The notes beneath the pieces were generated by a model. That model saw only the letters and a list, made by a program, of their open reading frames with translations. It had not been told where the DNA came from and made no database searches. 64,000 bases of DNA from Aradus depressus (lineage: Eukaryota; Arthropoda; Insecta; Hemiptera; Aradidae), in assembly GCA_963662175.1 (NCBI GenBank), contig OY759214.1, forward strand, positions 80,798,037 to 80,862,036. Reading direction: 5' to 3'. A program made the translations under genes and the position numbers. How positions within the stretch are numbered: position 1 is the first letter of the stretch; each line of letters opens with the position of its first letter. Positions 47,221 through 57,651 of this stretch are shown here, piece by piece.

Positions 47221-47256
47221 GGAGACGTTTTGGGAAGAATTCCCGTCATCAGTATC
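47221..47256 (-). ncRNA. Hammerhead-like motif
   Basis: Minus strand: CTGATGA, C, stem II GGGAA-TTC-TTCCC, AAAA (G to A in GAAA), palindromic CG within ACGT, C. One core change (the G of GAAA) is expected to reduce or abolish activity. Confidence 0.5.
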
Positions 47257-47528
47257 TAAAAAATATTACAATCAATAAAATTACATCCTCAATAATTCAT
47301 TAAACAAATAACGTTTCAATTATTCAAATAACGTTTATATAAATTACCTATAATTTATTGCCTATACCTATAATATAATTGTATTTGATAATATATATTT
47401 TAAATTTTAAGTGAAATGAAAGTGAATTGGCACAATAAAAAAATATAAATGTTCCACAGGTTCTGCGTAAAGAATATTATGGTCAAAAAAATATTCGAAC
47501 AATTGAAATGTTATTTGTGTAATGAACG

Positions 47529-47731
47529 GGAGCGCCGGTAGCTCAATGGTATGCGTGCTTGCCTTCTGACCCAAAGAGAGGGGGTTCGTAGCCCGGCCGA
47601 GGCCCTTAGTTTATCTGGGAGGTAAAATAAACTTAAGCATGCCGTCCTTGGGATGGGACGTTTAGCGATGCGAGCCTGTACGATGTCAGGTACCTACTCG
47701 TTAATTACACCTTCCCTAAATGAAATAAAAA
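47529..47731 (+). mobile_element. tRNA-derived SINE, 3'-truncated
   Basis: Head gagcgccggtagctcaatgg, B box gggttcgtagccc, and the middle module to gtcaggtacctactcg; the tail module is absent. It lies inside the foldback. Confidence 0.8.
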
Positions 47732-47761
47732 TTCTGGCTGCGGTGATAAAATGCCTCGAAA

Positions 47762-47765
<4 letters not shown>

Positions 47766-47851
<86 letters not shown>
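47766..47851 (+). repeat. (TA)n microsatellite, about 43 units
   Basis: Uninterrupted TA dinucleotides. ORFs called through it (Tyr-Ile repeats) are artefacts. Confidence 0.95.
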
Positions 47852-47855
<4 letters not shown>

Positions 47856-47916
47856 TGTGTATTGAATTATTGAGGAACATAAAACGATATTATTTTTATT
47901 GATTGTAACATTTTTT

Positions 47917-47952
47917 AACAGTGATGATGGGAGTTCTTCCCGAAACATCTAT
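47917..47952 (+). ncRNA. Hammerhead-like motif
   Basis: GTGATGA (first C lost), T, stem II GGGA-GTTC-TTCCC, GAAA at 47942, CATCT. The partner on the opposite strand is at 47221. Confidence 0.45.
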
Positions 47953-47990
47953 TTGCTAGGTTGTAGACTTTAAAATAAATAAATTGGCGT

Positions 47991-48900
47991 GAAAAATATA
48001 TATTATGAAATTGAATGATCTAGGATTCTATACACAAGAGGCTATCATAAAATGAATCTATAATAATTGTTAATTAAATATGAAAGGCACCCGAGTTGCG
48101 GTCTGTGTATAGAAATAAAATACGATAAAAGATAAAATGTTTCTTTGTTTCATGAGTTTCCCTTATCATCTTAGTTGTTACTTCTGTTTCATTTTCCTCC
48201 ATTCATTCTGCTATTATAAAGATAATATTATTTTCATTGAAATCAAAGTGGTGCCTTAATTAAACCCTAAGATATTATAACTTCACCAGTTTTCCTCCGA
48301 ACTCTGCAGTAAATTTGAAGATTTGAAATTGTACTTATTGTGGAACTCCTGCTCTTAAGTAACAAATTTTCTACTCTCTCATTTTATACATATATAGAAC
48401 AGATTGTGTATTAATGCGAAAAATTTGAAATTCGAGTTTTTTAAAATGAAATTAAATGTTATGAGACTCCTTAAGTCCGAAATAGCTATAACTCGACATT
48501 TTTTCTGTATACACGGTATACACCTATTATATAATAATAATTTTTATTGTTTAAAGGGATCACATCTATACAATTGAGTCAGTGACCATTACATTTACAA
48601 TATTAAAGTAATAATGACACATATAAAGGAATACACATATAAAACAATAATGACACGTATTAAGGAACCTTTAACAAACTAAATAAATAACATAAATAAA
48701 TAAAATAAGTTATTACAAATTAATAATAATAATAATAATAATAATGTAACAAAGACAGTAAATATGGAGTGGGAATGTAGATATTGAATATCAATATAAT
48801 ATGTAAGTTGAAGTACATTATTTATTAACAATGAATAATCTAAGTTTAGCAAACCGGAAAGTTGATTAAATGTTACCCAAACTCGGTCGAAAATGAATTG
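47991..48900. other. Downstream DNA, AT-rich
   Basis: A run of aataataataataataata at 48719-48745 and AT-rich filler. No gene signal. Confidence 0.45.
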
Positions 48901-49235
48901 CTTTTTAGTTAAACGCCGAAATTCATTTTAACGGTATTAATAAGTCCGATAGCCGTTCTTGTCCTAGGATTTCTAGATCCTCATTCTATAGATGTTGTCC
49001 TCATGGGTCGAATCTATAGATGTTGTCCTCATGGGTTTCTGGATAACGTATAAAACATTCAAGTCGATACGTTCTATCGGAAGTTAACGTGTTGACATAC
49101 TCACACATAGAGACAAGACATTTTTTTAGTTATTGGAATTATAGGGTCGGTAAACAAGAAATTTCGGTGAAAACAATATCCAATTTCATACCGATTATAT
49201 AACTTCCCCTATACTTCGTATAATTGGGAAAGTAA
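48901..49235 (-). repeat. Fragment of the 'acttcccca' family, minus strand
   Basis: Ends (in + coordinates) accgattatataacttcccc and tatacttcgtataattggga, the reversed head; earlier cgatacgttctatcggaagt is an internal unit. Confidence 0.5.
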
Positions 49236-49288
49236 AATAAACAAACATTATTATAACTATGCAATACTTGGAAAAAAATTCAAAATTT

Positions 49289-49412
49289 AGTGTAGGCAAA
49301 ATTTTGGACTCCCACAGTAGAGTCGGGCTCATGTCCACCAGAGTGACGAAAGAGCGCACTGGCGATATGACCTAGTAGTTAAAGCCCGGACATGAGTAAT
49401 AATAACGTAACT
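49289..49412 (+). mobile_element. tRNA-derived SINE tail fragment
   Basis: gtgtaggcaaaattttggac, cagtagagtcgggctcatgt, and the 3' end catgagtaataataacgtaa. Head and middle are absent. Confidence 0.72.
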
Positions 49413-50640
49413 TAATTTTAACTAATTTATTTCGATTATATCACACTATCACGGCCTTTCGGTCTCGCAAATATGTTTATATTTTACAAGCATGTTCACA
49501 TGCATTTTTTAAATAGTTATCCCAGATTATAAATATCTATATATTTGTTTGTAACAAGAATATCTGGATCTACCCAACTTACAGTCCATACTAGTTGTTA
49601 TTTGTAGTCTGAAGCCATGTCAAAAATCCAATATATTTAATTTTTATTAATAAAACGTTGCTCTTGGCTTGCTTTGTATCTACCTTGTGACCATTCTCAA
49701 GTTTTTTAATTTTGTATTTAGTTAAAAAGTTTCGAGACCGATAACTTGAACAAACTTGAAAAAAAATAAATATTTTGAGAGACCGAAAGGCTGTGATAGT
49801 GTAATATTGTAACCACAAGCACCTTTTTCAATTTAAGTTCCTTCTGGTCTCAAAAAAGAATATTTTTCCTCTTTTGAAGAATTTTATTTAATTTAAAATG
49901 TTCGCTTGTTATCAGGCTTCTGAATATTTAAAAAAAAAATCTTTATGAGTTAACTTTTTTAGAGGTTTGGTCGATTTATAGGTCCGAGTGGTATTTTTTT
50001 ATTTTTTCTTAAATTTTTAATAATTTTTATATTTTAAATATTAATCAGAAGTTATTTTTACGAGATATTTTCAAAAAATCATCCACGTGTCAATTCGGAC
50101 TCAGCTTTTTAGAGGTTTGGTCGATTTATGTTAAAATGGCAATGCAAACACCATGTGCAAGTAGCTCGTTAAACCTTTGAAGTTTTTGGTGGACTTCGGC
50201 GACTGCACTTCTATCAGTTATCTTCTAATTATCTTTATTTATTTTTTTTTTATATCTGGTGCAGTTGGCTTCATCAATAATGAATACATTAAAGACTGCC
50301 TGTGCAAATGAAGATTCAAAATTTGTTGATTAAATAATAAAATTATATTTGGAATTGTGAATGGTCCATTCCTGTATCAATTCAATTAATTTTTTAATTC
50401 TATTTGTTTTTTTTTATTTGTTATCATCTGGATCCTCATGAATAATGGAAGCTTGTCAATCTATAGATATAAATAGGAACAATAAATAAATACAATTATA
50501 TAATTTAGATCTGGCACAATTGGTCAAATTCTGATTTTTGCATAAATTCTGAAGTTAAATATCTCATGGTTTTAAATATATTTAATGTTTATAAAATAAG
50601 CACGTTGTGAAGAGCTGTTCCTTTATCTCTTTTAGGTATG
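49413..50640. other. Downstream DNA, unrecognised
   Basis: ttttagaggtttggtcgatttat is duplicated at about 49958 and 50105. Two PLE-like flanks with 'accgaaagg' occur around 49455 and 49785 but no hammerhead order. No gene recognised. Confidence 0.4.
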
Positions 50641-50644
50641 ACAT

Positions 50645-52290
50645 TTTTTTTTTACTTCCCCACATATAAGTATAGAGGAAATTATGTAATCGGTCAAAAA
50701 TTCGATGCAGAGTTCAACGGAATTTTATAATTTCCGACCTCTAAATTCCAAAAATAAAAAAAAAAAGTCTGTCTGTAAACAAGATAACTCCCGATAGAAT
50801 GAATATATCAAACTTGAAATTTTATATGTGAAACCAGAATCTTCTATCGACGACACCTATTGTTTTTCAGTCAAACTGATTAAAGGGGGGGGGGGGGATT
50901 AGGGAGAGGCCAAAACCTCATAAGGACAACACCTATCGACTTTTAGCCAAATCGGGCTAAGGGGTGGGATTAGGGAGAGGCCTAACATAAAAACTCGAAT
51001 AACTGCTGATAGAATGAATGTATCTATACGAAATCTTATATGTGTGACCAAAACCTCATAAGGACAACACCTATCGACTTTTAGCCAAATCGGGCAAAGG
51101 GGTGGGATTAGGGAGAGGCCTAACATAAAAAACTCGAATAACTGCCGATAGAATGAATGTATCTATACGAAATCTTATATGTGTGACCAAAACCTCATAA
51201 GGACAACACCTATCGACTTTTAGCCAAATCGGGCAAAGGGGTGGAATTAGGGAGAGGCCTAACATAAAAACTCGAATAACTGCCGATAGAATGAATGTAT
51301 CTATACGAAATATTATATGTGTGACCAAAACCTCATAAGGACAACACCTATCGACTTTTAGCCAAATCGGGCAAAGGGGTGGGATTAGGGAGAGGCCTAA
51401 CATAAAAACTCGAATAACTGCCGATAGAATGAATGTATCTATACGAAATCTTATATGTGTGACCAAAACCTCATAAGGACAACACCTATCGACTTTTAGC
51501 CAAACCGGGCAAAGGGGTGGGATTAGGGAGAGGCCTAACATAAAAAACTCGAATAACTGCCGATAGAATGAATGTACCTATACGAAATCTTATATGTGTG
51601 ACCAAAACCTCATAAGAACAACACCTATCGACTTTTAATCAAATCGGGCAAAGGGGTGGGATTAGGGAGAGGCCTAACATAAAAAACTCGAATAACTGCC
51701 GATAGAATGAATGTATCTATACGAAATCTTATATGTGTGACCAAAACCTCATAAGGACAACACCTATCGACTTTTAGCCAAATCGGGCAAAGGGGTGGGA
51801 TTAGGGAGAGGCTGAACTCAAAAACTCTAATAACTGCCGTTGTAATGAATGCATCATCACAAAATTTCATATGTGAATTCAAAACCCTATAAGGACGACA
51901 CTTATTAATTTTGAACGGAATCGGCAGAAGGGAAGGGGGGATCGAGGGGGCTCAACTCAAAAATCTCTATAAATGCCGATGTAATGAATGTTTCGACATG
52001 AAATTTCATATTTAAAGTCAAAACCCAATGAGGACATAACCTGTCAAATTTCAGCTACATCAGCTGAAGGGAAGAGGGGGTTCAGGGGAGGGGGCTCAAT
52101 TCAAAAACCCTAATAATTAATGTAATGAATTTATGAAAAGAAAATTTAGTATGAGGATTTAGAAGACCCTATTTAAGTCAACTTGAATATTAGTGCAAAA
52201 TATTGACTGGTTTTGGAGGTGAAGCGAAAAATTAATTGATTAATGCGTTCTGGGGAAGTACATTGCCAGTGATTCACTTTTTTTTTTTGC
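50645..52290 (+). repeat. Longest copy of the 'acttcccca' repeat family
   Basis: Head acttccccacatataagtat and aagtatagaggaaattatgt, then cggaattttataatttccga, then an expanded array of internal units (50890-51800), then two normal internal units, and the end gcgttctggggaagtacatt and gtgattcac. Sets the full order for the family. No protein seems encoded in either strand apart from frames created by the tandem array. Confidence 0.75.
50890..51800 (+). repeat. 138/139-bp tandem repeat, about 6.5 copies
   Basis: The phrase acctatcgac occurs at 50931, 51069, 51208, 51346, 51484, 51623 and 51762. The units are nearly identical, so expansion is recent. The unit is a multiple of 3 in half of the steps, which opens long minus-strand frames with a repeated 46-residue pattern; these are not regarded as genes. 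Confidence 0.93.
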
Positions 52291-52642
52291 TATAGACTTG
52301 GAGAGATTTGGAACAGAAATAAAATAAATAAAACGTATTATATGCGGTTTACGATGTTTTAAAAATTTTTACCTACGTTATCTTCAGCAGCACTAAAATA
52401 TTAATCGGATTCACCATTTGAAATGTTTTTTTTTTCTTAGTTGCTGATTCTGTCTCTTCGGAACAACCTGTATAATTTTAATTCTTAAATATGGCGTATA
52501 TTTAATATATCTGCCGTCCGGTGCAGTTTTCAAATTTGTGCTGCCCCTTTTATTGGTATTTTTATGGTGGATAAAAAGAAAAGTTTTCCCTTGGAAAATA
52601 TACATGTATTTGCTATAAGAAGAATATATGAAGTTATGTAGT

Positions 52643-52985
52643 TGGTTAGTTATTATGACTCATGCCCGGGCTTTAACTACGAGGTCATATCGCCTACTAC
52701 CAGAGCGCTCTTTCGTCACTCTGGTGAACATGAGCACAACTCTACTATGGTAGTCCTAAATTTTGCCTACCCTAAATTTTTATTCACCTAGGCGAGGGGT
52801 CTTCAACGAGTACCTGACATCATATAGGCTCGGGACCATCGCTTAACGTCCCATCCGAAGGACGGCATGCTTAAGTTTATTTTACCTCCCACATAAAATA
52901 AACTAAGGGCCTCGGCCGGGTTTCGAACCCACGACCTTGAGCTCAGAAGGCAAGCACGCATACCACTGAGCTACCGGCGCCCTCA
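52643..52985 (-). mobile_element. tRNA-derived SINE, full length, minus strand
   Basis: Tail ggttagttattatgactcat, all modules intact, B box in reverse gggtttcgaaccc, head gagctaccggcgccctc. One of the least diverged copies. Confidence 0.92.
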
Positions 52986-53004
52986 GGAATTTACGTATAT
53001 TCAA

Positions 53005-53175
53005 AGTTTAATTTTCACTAGAATTTCATGTTTTCCGACAACCTTATTCCAAAAATGAAAAAAAAAAAAAAAAAACTGTGTATGTATGCCCTTGAACACT
53101 GTAACTCCCATTACAATAATATATCGACACGAAATTTTCTATGTGAATCCAGAAACCCATAAGGACGACAAAGCA
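53005..53175 (+). repeat. Fragment of the 'acttcccca' family
   Basis: cactagaatttcatgttttc, tattccaaaaatgaaaaaaa, aacactgtaactcccattac and catatcgacacgaaattttc in family order. Confidence 0.55.
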
Positions 53176-53357
53176 ATTGCCTATATATGTCACCGTTCTT
53201 GAAAGTGTTTACGAATTAAATATCACACTATGTATATTTAACGATTACCGAATACATTTTTGCGTCCATATTCTGGAAAAAACTATTAAAAACAAAATAT
53301 TCTCTCTTAACATTTATATTGTCATACTCAAATTTTTTTCTTTTTTGGTCTTCTATC

Positions 53358-53620
53358 CCAATTAGTTTACACTTTCACTATTTATTTATCTTTTGTATAA
53401 TAGTCAAACAGTTTCGGGCATTGCCCATTTTCAATGACTGAAAATTCTAATTATTTTGTTTTATTATAATGATATTATTGATGAATCCTCCAAATAGGAA
53501 GATTAACTTTTAATGTAACTAGTAACAAATGTTATTTCAGTCATTGAAAATGGGCAATGCCCGAAACTGTTTGACTTTTATACAAAAGATGAATAAATAG
53601 TGAAAATGTAAACTAATTGG
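53358..53620. mobile_element. Palindromic Penelope-like element, 86-bp arms
   Basis: ccaattagtttacactttca at 53358 mirrors the end at 53620. Arms 53358-53443 and 53535-53620, with a loop of 91 nt. Each arm carries GGGCAATGCCC followed by GAAAC on its own outward strand (53404-53438 minus; 53538-53575 plus), the stem II/GAAA part of a hammerhead, but CTGANGA has become TTGAAAA in both. Confidence 0.7.
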
Positions 53621-53639
53621 AAGAGAAGACACTCTCCTT

Positions 53640-53740
53640 TCACAAAATATTGGAAATTTATATTGTCTAATTTCACAAATATGTTTACATATAGTCTAGC
53701 GGTTTTGGCGTGCGCCATCGTCAACACAAAGTTTAAAGTA
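53640..53740 (-). mobile_element. Penelope-like end with a decayed hammerhead
   Basis: Minus strand 53694-53728: TTGACGA, GGCGCACGCC hairpin, AAAA, CCGCTAG, then the flank tgtgaaattagacaatata. Two core changes (C3 and the G of GAAA). Confidence 0.45.
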
Positions 53741-54255
53741 ACATTTAAGTTTGCTACGTTGGCATGTTTATATAATTCTGAGGCTACCTGAGACAGTGAC
53801 TTCCCTTCCCCAAGATAAAATAAATTTAGTATAATAAAATAATAACTGAACTAGGTTAATTATTTAGTGCTTATTATATTCATTCATTAATTTTATATAT
53901 TTTTCAGTTAATACATACTTTTATGTATATATATTGTTTTCAATATAATACATTGTATATTAATTTACCACACATATATTATGTATTTATTCATTTGATT
54001 TTCTTCTTTTCTCTTGTATTCGATAATATTTCATATTGCCATTATTTCGTTTATTTATTCATTAATTAGACTACATATTTTATAATGAATATCTGATGAA
54101 TATATAATTTTCACGTTTAAATTTAATACAGTTCCTCCTCCACAGGTCTTCCCGTGAGGCAGTGAAGTCACAGTCTCAGGTAATCTCACAACCTAGCAAA
54201 CTTCAATGTTACTGATACTTAAAATTTTTTTGCAGAGATATTGTGAAACACTTAA
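53741..54255. other. Downstream DNA, AT-rich
   Basis: A tiny exon-like segment at 54146-54179 is bounded by cacag and gtaatc (see findings). Nothing else. Confidence 0.4.
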
Positions 54256-54322
54256 TAAAAAATGAAGAAAAACATATGTTTAAAAAAAAAAAATATTGTC
54301 TATTTCACAAAATATATATAAT

Positions 54323-54360
54323 ATGGGAGTACTTTCGGTATTGCTACCATCTTCAGCCAC
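54323..54360 (-). ncRNA. Hammerhead ribozyme motif, intact core
   Basis: Minus strand: GTGG, CTGAAGA, T, GGTA-GCAA-TACC, GAAA, GTAC, T, C, CCAT. The same bases as the motif at 14795-14832; the two loci are separate copies. Confidence 0.7.
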
Positions 54361-54789
54361 GACTTAACAAATACTAAATGGAAGTTCAAACAATTTACAA
54401 TCCAAACGGTACCCTTTTTCAGTCCCATACGGAGTTTTTCCCTGCCCCCCTCCTGTACAGTTAAGACTTAAAATATGGGAAACATTCAACATAAAATTTC
54501 TGTGTATACCTACTTATTCAAAAAAACTGTGTATCTTTTTTTATGTATATTTATATTTTTTATTTTTATTCGTTTATTATTGTCATCTTTTATTTTGTAT
54601 TTTAATCAGCACATACTATTTTCAAAATTTTTCTTTTATTATTAAAATTTCAATTTGAGACGACATTTTATTTTTTATTTACTGTACAGGAGGGACAGGG
54701 AAAAACCCCGTGGGGGCTGAAAAAGGGTACCGTTTGGATTGTTAACTGGTTGGACTTACATTTAGTATAAATACTAAATTTGGTAAATG

Positions 54790-54827
54790 GTGGCTGAAGA
54801 TGGTAGCAATACCGAAAGTATTCCCAT
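54790..54827 (+). ncRNA. Hammerhead ribozyme motif, intact core, stem III changed
   Basis: GTGG (54790-54793), CTGAAGA (54794-54800), GGTA-GCAA-TACC, GAAA, GTAT, T, C, CCAT. Stem III is GTAT instead of GTAC, weakening the intermolecular pairing. Confidence 0.62.
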
Positions 54828-54895
54828 ATATAGACAATATATATTTTTTTAAATTCGTTTTTCTTTATTTTTTTAAATGTTACTGTTGAACTTTG

Positions 54896-54925
54896 TCCTG
54901 ATGATGACGTAAGCCGAAACCGGGA
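54896..54925 (+). ncRNA. Hammerhead-like motif
   Basis: CTGATGA at 54898-54904, GAC-GTAA-GCC hairpin (one mispair), GAAA, CCGG, then G where U is needed. Close to the 'GATGGCGTAAGCCGAAACCGG' motif of many arthropod Penelope-like ends; the last change should block cleavage. Confidence 0.5.
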
Positions 54926-54929
54926 CGCT

Positions 54930-55968
54930 GTATGTATTTATGTTTGTGGAATATATAAGTTAAACTAGTTTTTATTTATTAAAATTTCTTATTATATATA
55001 TATTTTTTTTCTAAGAAACAATATTTAAAATTGAATTATAAATTTTAAAGAAGTACTTTGCTTTTATTTGTTTTTTTATTTAAGATTTCTCCTATGTGGC
55101 ACCCAGAATATCTTGCTCTTTAAACTTTTATTTTAAATAATAAATTAATTATGTGTCTTGGAGAACACCAGGGAAATATTTGAAAAAGGTAGCATTAGGC
55201 TCTTAGAAAATTAGAAAAGTGGAATCAGTTTAGCAAAAAGAAGAAATATAGAATATTCTATTTCTGAAATTTTCTTCGCAAAACAGTTATATTGTTTTTT
55301 TTGTTGTTTCCTGGGATAGGCACAGTAAATAATTAGACATCAATTATATAATAAATATGTATGAAATATATACATATGTATATAAGTAGTTTTAAGTATT
55401 TAATACTTGTTGATCGTGTATAGCTTTATTATTTTTAGAAATGATTTGTATATATTACGAACCAGACTGCCTAATGTTTGTTATATAGTTGAATAAATAA
55501 TAACATTTATTTATTTTTCATTGATTAATACAATTGTAAATAATGGTTGTTAATCTTTTTTCCTTAATTTGTAATGTTTAATTATAGCTAACGCCTATAT
55601 AGAATTGCTTTTCATTCATGTATTTTCCGTGTATATAATATTTGTTTGTAAATAGACAGATGTGAGACCAAATAAAGATATATAAAATACTAAATTATTT
55701 AATTTTTCCCCCGCAGGTTGTCTTTATACTGGCTATAGTACACGTGTGTGGTATACACACACATTTATCCCGGGTTTATACGAACGTTAAAAAAACCGAT
55801 GTTGTGATACATGTCGTATGTTTTACACATTCATAGAGAATGTTATTCCTTTATTTTAATGTTATGTTATAAAGACCGTCTACAACCGTTCATCATAACG
55901 TCCGTTATACTCGCGGTAGATTCCGATATATGAATGGAATGTGTGAAATTTGATTGAAATATGCCACT
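54930..55968. other. Downstream DNA, AT-rich
   Basis: No gene, tandem repeat or known interspersed repeat was recognised. Several AATAAA-type hexamers occur, as expected by chance. Confidence 0.45.
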
Positions 55969-55969
55969 T

Positions 55970-56309
55970 TAGTTAGTTATTATGACTCATGCCCGGGCTT
56001 TAACTACAAGATCATATCGCCTACTACCAGACCGCTCTTTCGTCACTCTGATGGACATGAGACCGACTCTACTATGGTAGTCCTAAATTTTGCCTACCCT
56101 AAATTTTTATTCATCTAGGGTAGGGGTCTTTAACGAGTACCTGACATCGTACCGGCTCGGGAACATTGCTTAACATCCCATCCGAAGGACGACTTGCTAA
56201 AGTTTATTTTACCTCCAAAATAAAATAAACTAAGGGTCTCGGCCGCGTTTCGAACCCGCGATCTAGAGCTCAGTAAGCAAGCACGCATACCACTGAGCTA
56301 CCGGCGCCA
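55970..56309 (-). mobile_element. tRNA-derived SINE, full length, minus strand
   Basis: Tail agttagttattatgactcat, all modules, head gagctaccggcgcca. Flanked by tgccactt on both sides (55962-55969 and 56311-56318), a short target duplication. Confidence 0.92.
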
Positions 56310-56329
56310 TTGCCACTTGGTATATGGTT

Positions 56330-56690
56330 ATCATAAAATAAAATAAAAAACTGTCTGTCTTTAAACACGATTGCTCCCTATGGTATTGACACGAATCTTA
56401 TATGTGCATTCAGAATCCTCTAAGGACACCTATTGATTTTCAGTCAAATCGATCAAAGATTTCATAGCTAAATTCAAACCGCATAGGTTTATATGACAGC
56501 TATTCATTTTCAGCGGAAGTAGTCGAAGGGAAGGGGGTGTATTAAAAAATCCCATGTTGTCTTGAATATATCATAAAATTAAAGAGAGAAATCATGATTT
56601 TTAGCGCAAACAGTAGATTGATTTCAGAGGGAGAGCGGAAACGTAATTGATTCATTCGTACTGAGGATGTACATTGCCGTTTCACTGTTT
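56330..56690 (+). repeat. Copy of the 'acttcccca' family
   Basis: aaacacgattgctccctatg, attttcagtcaaatcgatca, and the end gagggagagcggaaacgtaa plus gtacattgccgtttcactg. Shortened internally. Confidence 0.6.
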
Positions 56691-57350
56691 TTTTCTTCTT
56701 AAAATTGTAAATAATTACGGAAATCTTTGCTGGGAATTGAAGAAGTAATAATTAATTAAGGAAATGTCATATTTAGCTGTGAAAGTTAAATGTAGAATGT
56801 CTATCTTAACAAAGTTGGCGTTATCAGGTCACATGCCCTCAAAGTTATGTCTTGTTATTTAGGACTATTTCTCAAGGTAAAGAAGAAAAAATGAAATAAT
56901 AAAAGAAAGCGGGGGGGAGTAGTGTTTAGTGGAGATATAAGAAGTTTGGATGAAGTGGTCCTCAACCTAAATAGACTGGGAGGGGGGGGGGTTTGATAAG
57001 TGTCCGGAGTGTGTGGGATGCCGAGATAGCCGGCTTACAGCAATATATCCAGGCCCAATTCTAGGAGTCGAGCCCACAACCCATGGCTACAAAAGTCTTC
57101 TGTGTCCCCCCTACCGTCTATACAAACTCGGAGGATGTCTCCCCCCCCCCCCCCCCCCCCCCCCCCCGTCCTATAACTCTCACAACAAGACTTGAGAGAG
57201 GGGGGAGGGGGGACTTCAGCTCTTTTATAACTTCAACAGTTTATAGGACCAGTTTATAGGCAAGGATAAAAACTGACTACAACAGTTTTGGTTAATGATT
57301 TACCAGATCATATAGAGGAGCTTTCAGTGGTTTATAGAAATAGGATACTT
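56691..57350 (+). other. Downstream DNA, with G and C runs
   Basis: A poly-C run at 57141-57167 and G runs near 56983. The 60-codon frame 57013-57195 crosses the C run and is not credited. Confidence 0.45.
57141..57167 (+). repeat. Poly-C homopolymer (27 nt)
   Basis: The longest of three C runs in the window (others at 10233 and 17081). Confidence 0.85.
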
Positions 57351-57354
57351 CCAT

Positions 57355-57497
57355 ATCGCACGTCCCGAAGAAAAGTGTCGTAACTCAAAAAAACATAAAT
57401 TTTACAGGAAGGCAAAAATAAGTTTTTGGAGCGGAGCTCCTAGTGCTTGGCAGGCAGTGAGTGTGTGAAACTTTACTTTTCTTCGGGACGTGGAGAT
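57355..57497. mobile_element. Short TIR element
   Basis: cgcacgtcccgaagaaaagt at the left and cttttcttcgggacgtgg at the right are inverted. The left end (atatcgcac, then aagtg...aactcaaaaa) shares its plan with the element at 57652-58050. Confidence 0.55.
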
Positions 57498-57651
57498 TTT
57501 CTAAGTAGTGTACCTCGGTCATTTTGGGGTGAGAGGTGAGGCATCAAGCTGCAGTGGGTCACAACAAGAGTTATGAAGGCGCGTTGCAGAACAGCCCTGG
57601 AGGAATGGGCGACGAAGTGACCTCGTGACTCAGACGGGGGACGGGAATAAC

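Larger units (their letters stand above)
47160..47990. mobile_element. Penelope-like foldback with two hammerheads, a SINE and a TA repeat inside
   Basis: The left arm (tctttacaatctagcaagga, gggaagaattcccgtcatca, attacaatcaataaaa) is mirrored by the right arm (ttattgattgtaacattttt, gatgatgggagttcttccc, tttgctaggttgtagac). Between them lie a partial SINE and 86 nt of TA repeat. Hammerheads at 47221-47256 (minus) and 47917-47952 (plus). Confidence 0.65.
54260..54880. mobile_element. Penelope-like foldback with two intact hammerheads
   Basis: Outer ends (atattgtctatttcac against tatagacaatatat) and deep arms (acggtaccctttttcagtcc against gaaaaagggtaccgtttgga; cctcctgtacagt against actgtacaggagg) are inverted. 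The AT-rich loop is at about 54490-54670. Part of the interior recurs at 34450-34560. Confidence 0.7.

Noticed and set aside
47653..47948. Tyr-Ile repeat proteins
   Set aside because: Translation of a TA microsatellite.
50899..51882. Minus-strand protein with 46-residue repeats
   Set aside because: The frames arise because the 138-bp tandem unit is a multiple of three. There is no start context, the frame breaks at 139-bp units, and the family is non-coding elsewhere.
52365..52395. Minus-strand hammerhead with CTGAAGA
   Set aside because: The downstream part lacks a hairpin closed by GAAA. It may be a decayed Penelope-like end, but it is not callable.
57013..57195. 60-codon ORF with a Pro run
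   Set aside because: Runs through the poly-C tract with no domain and no splice context.
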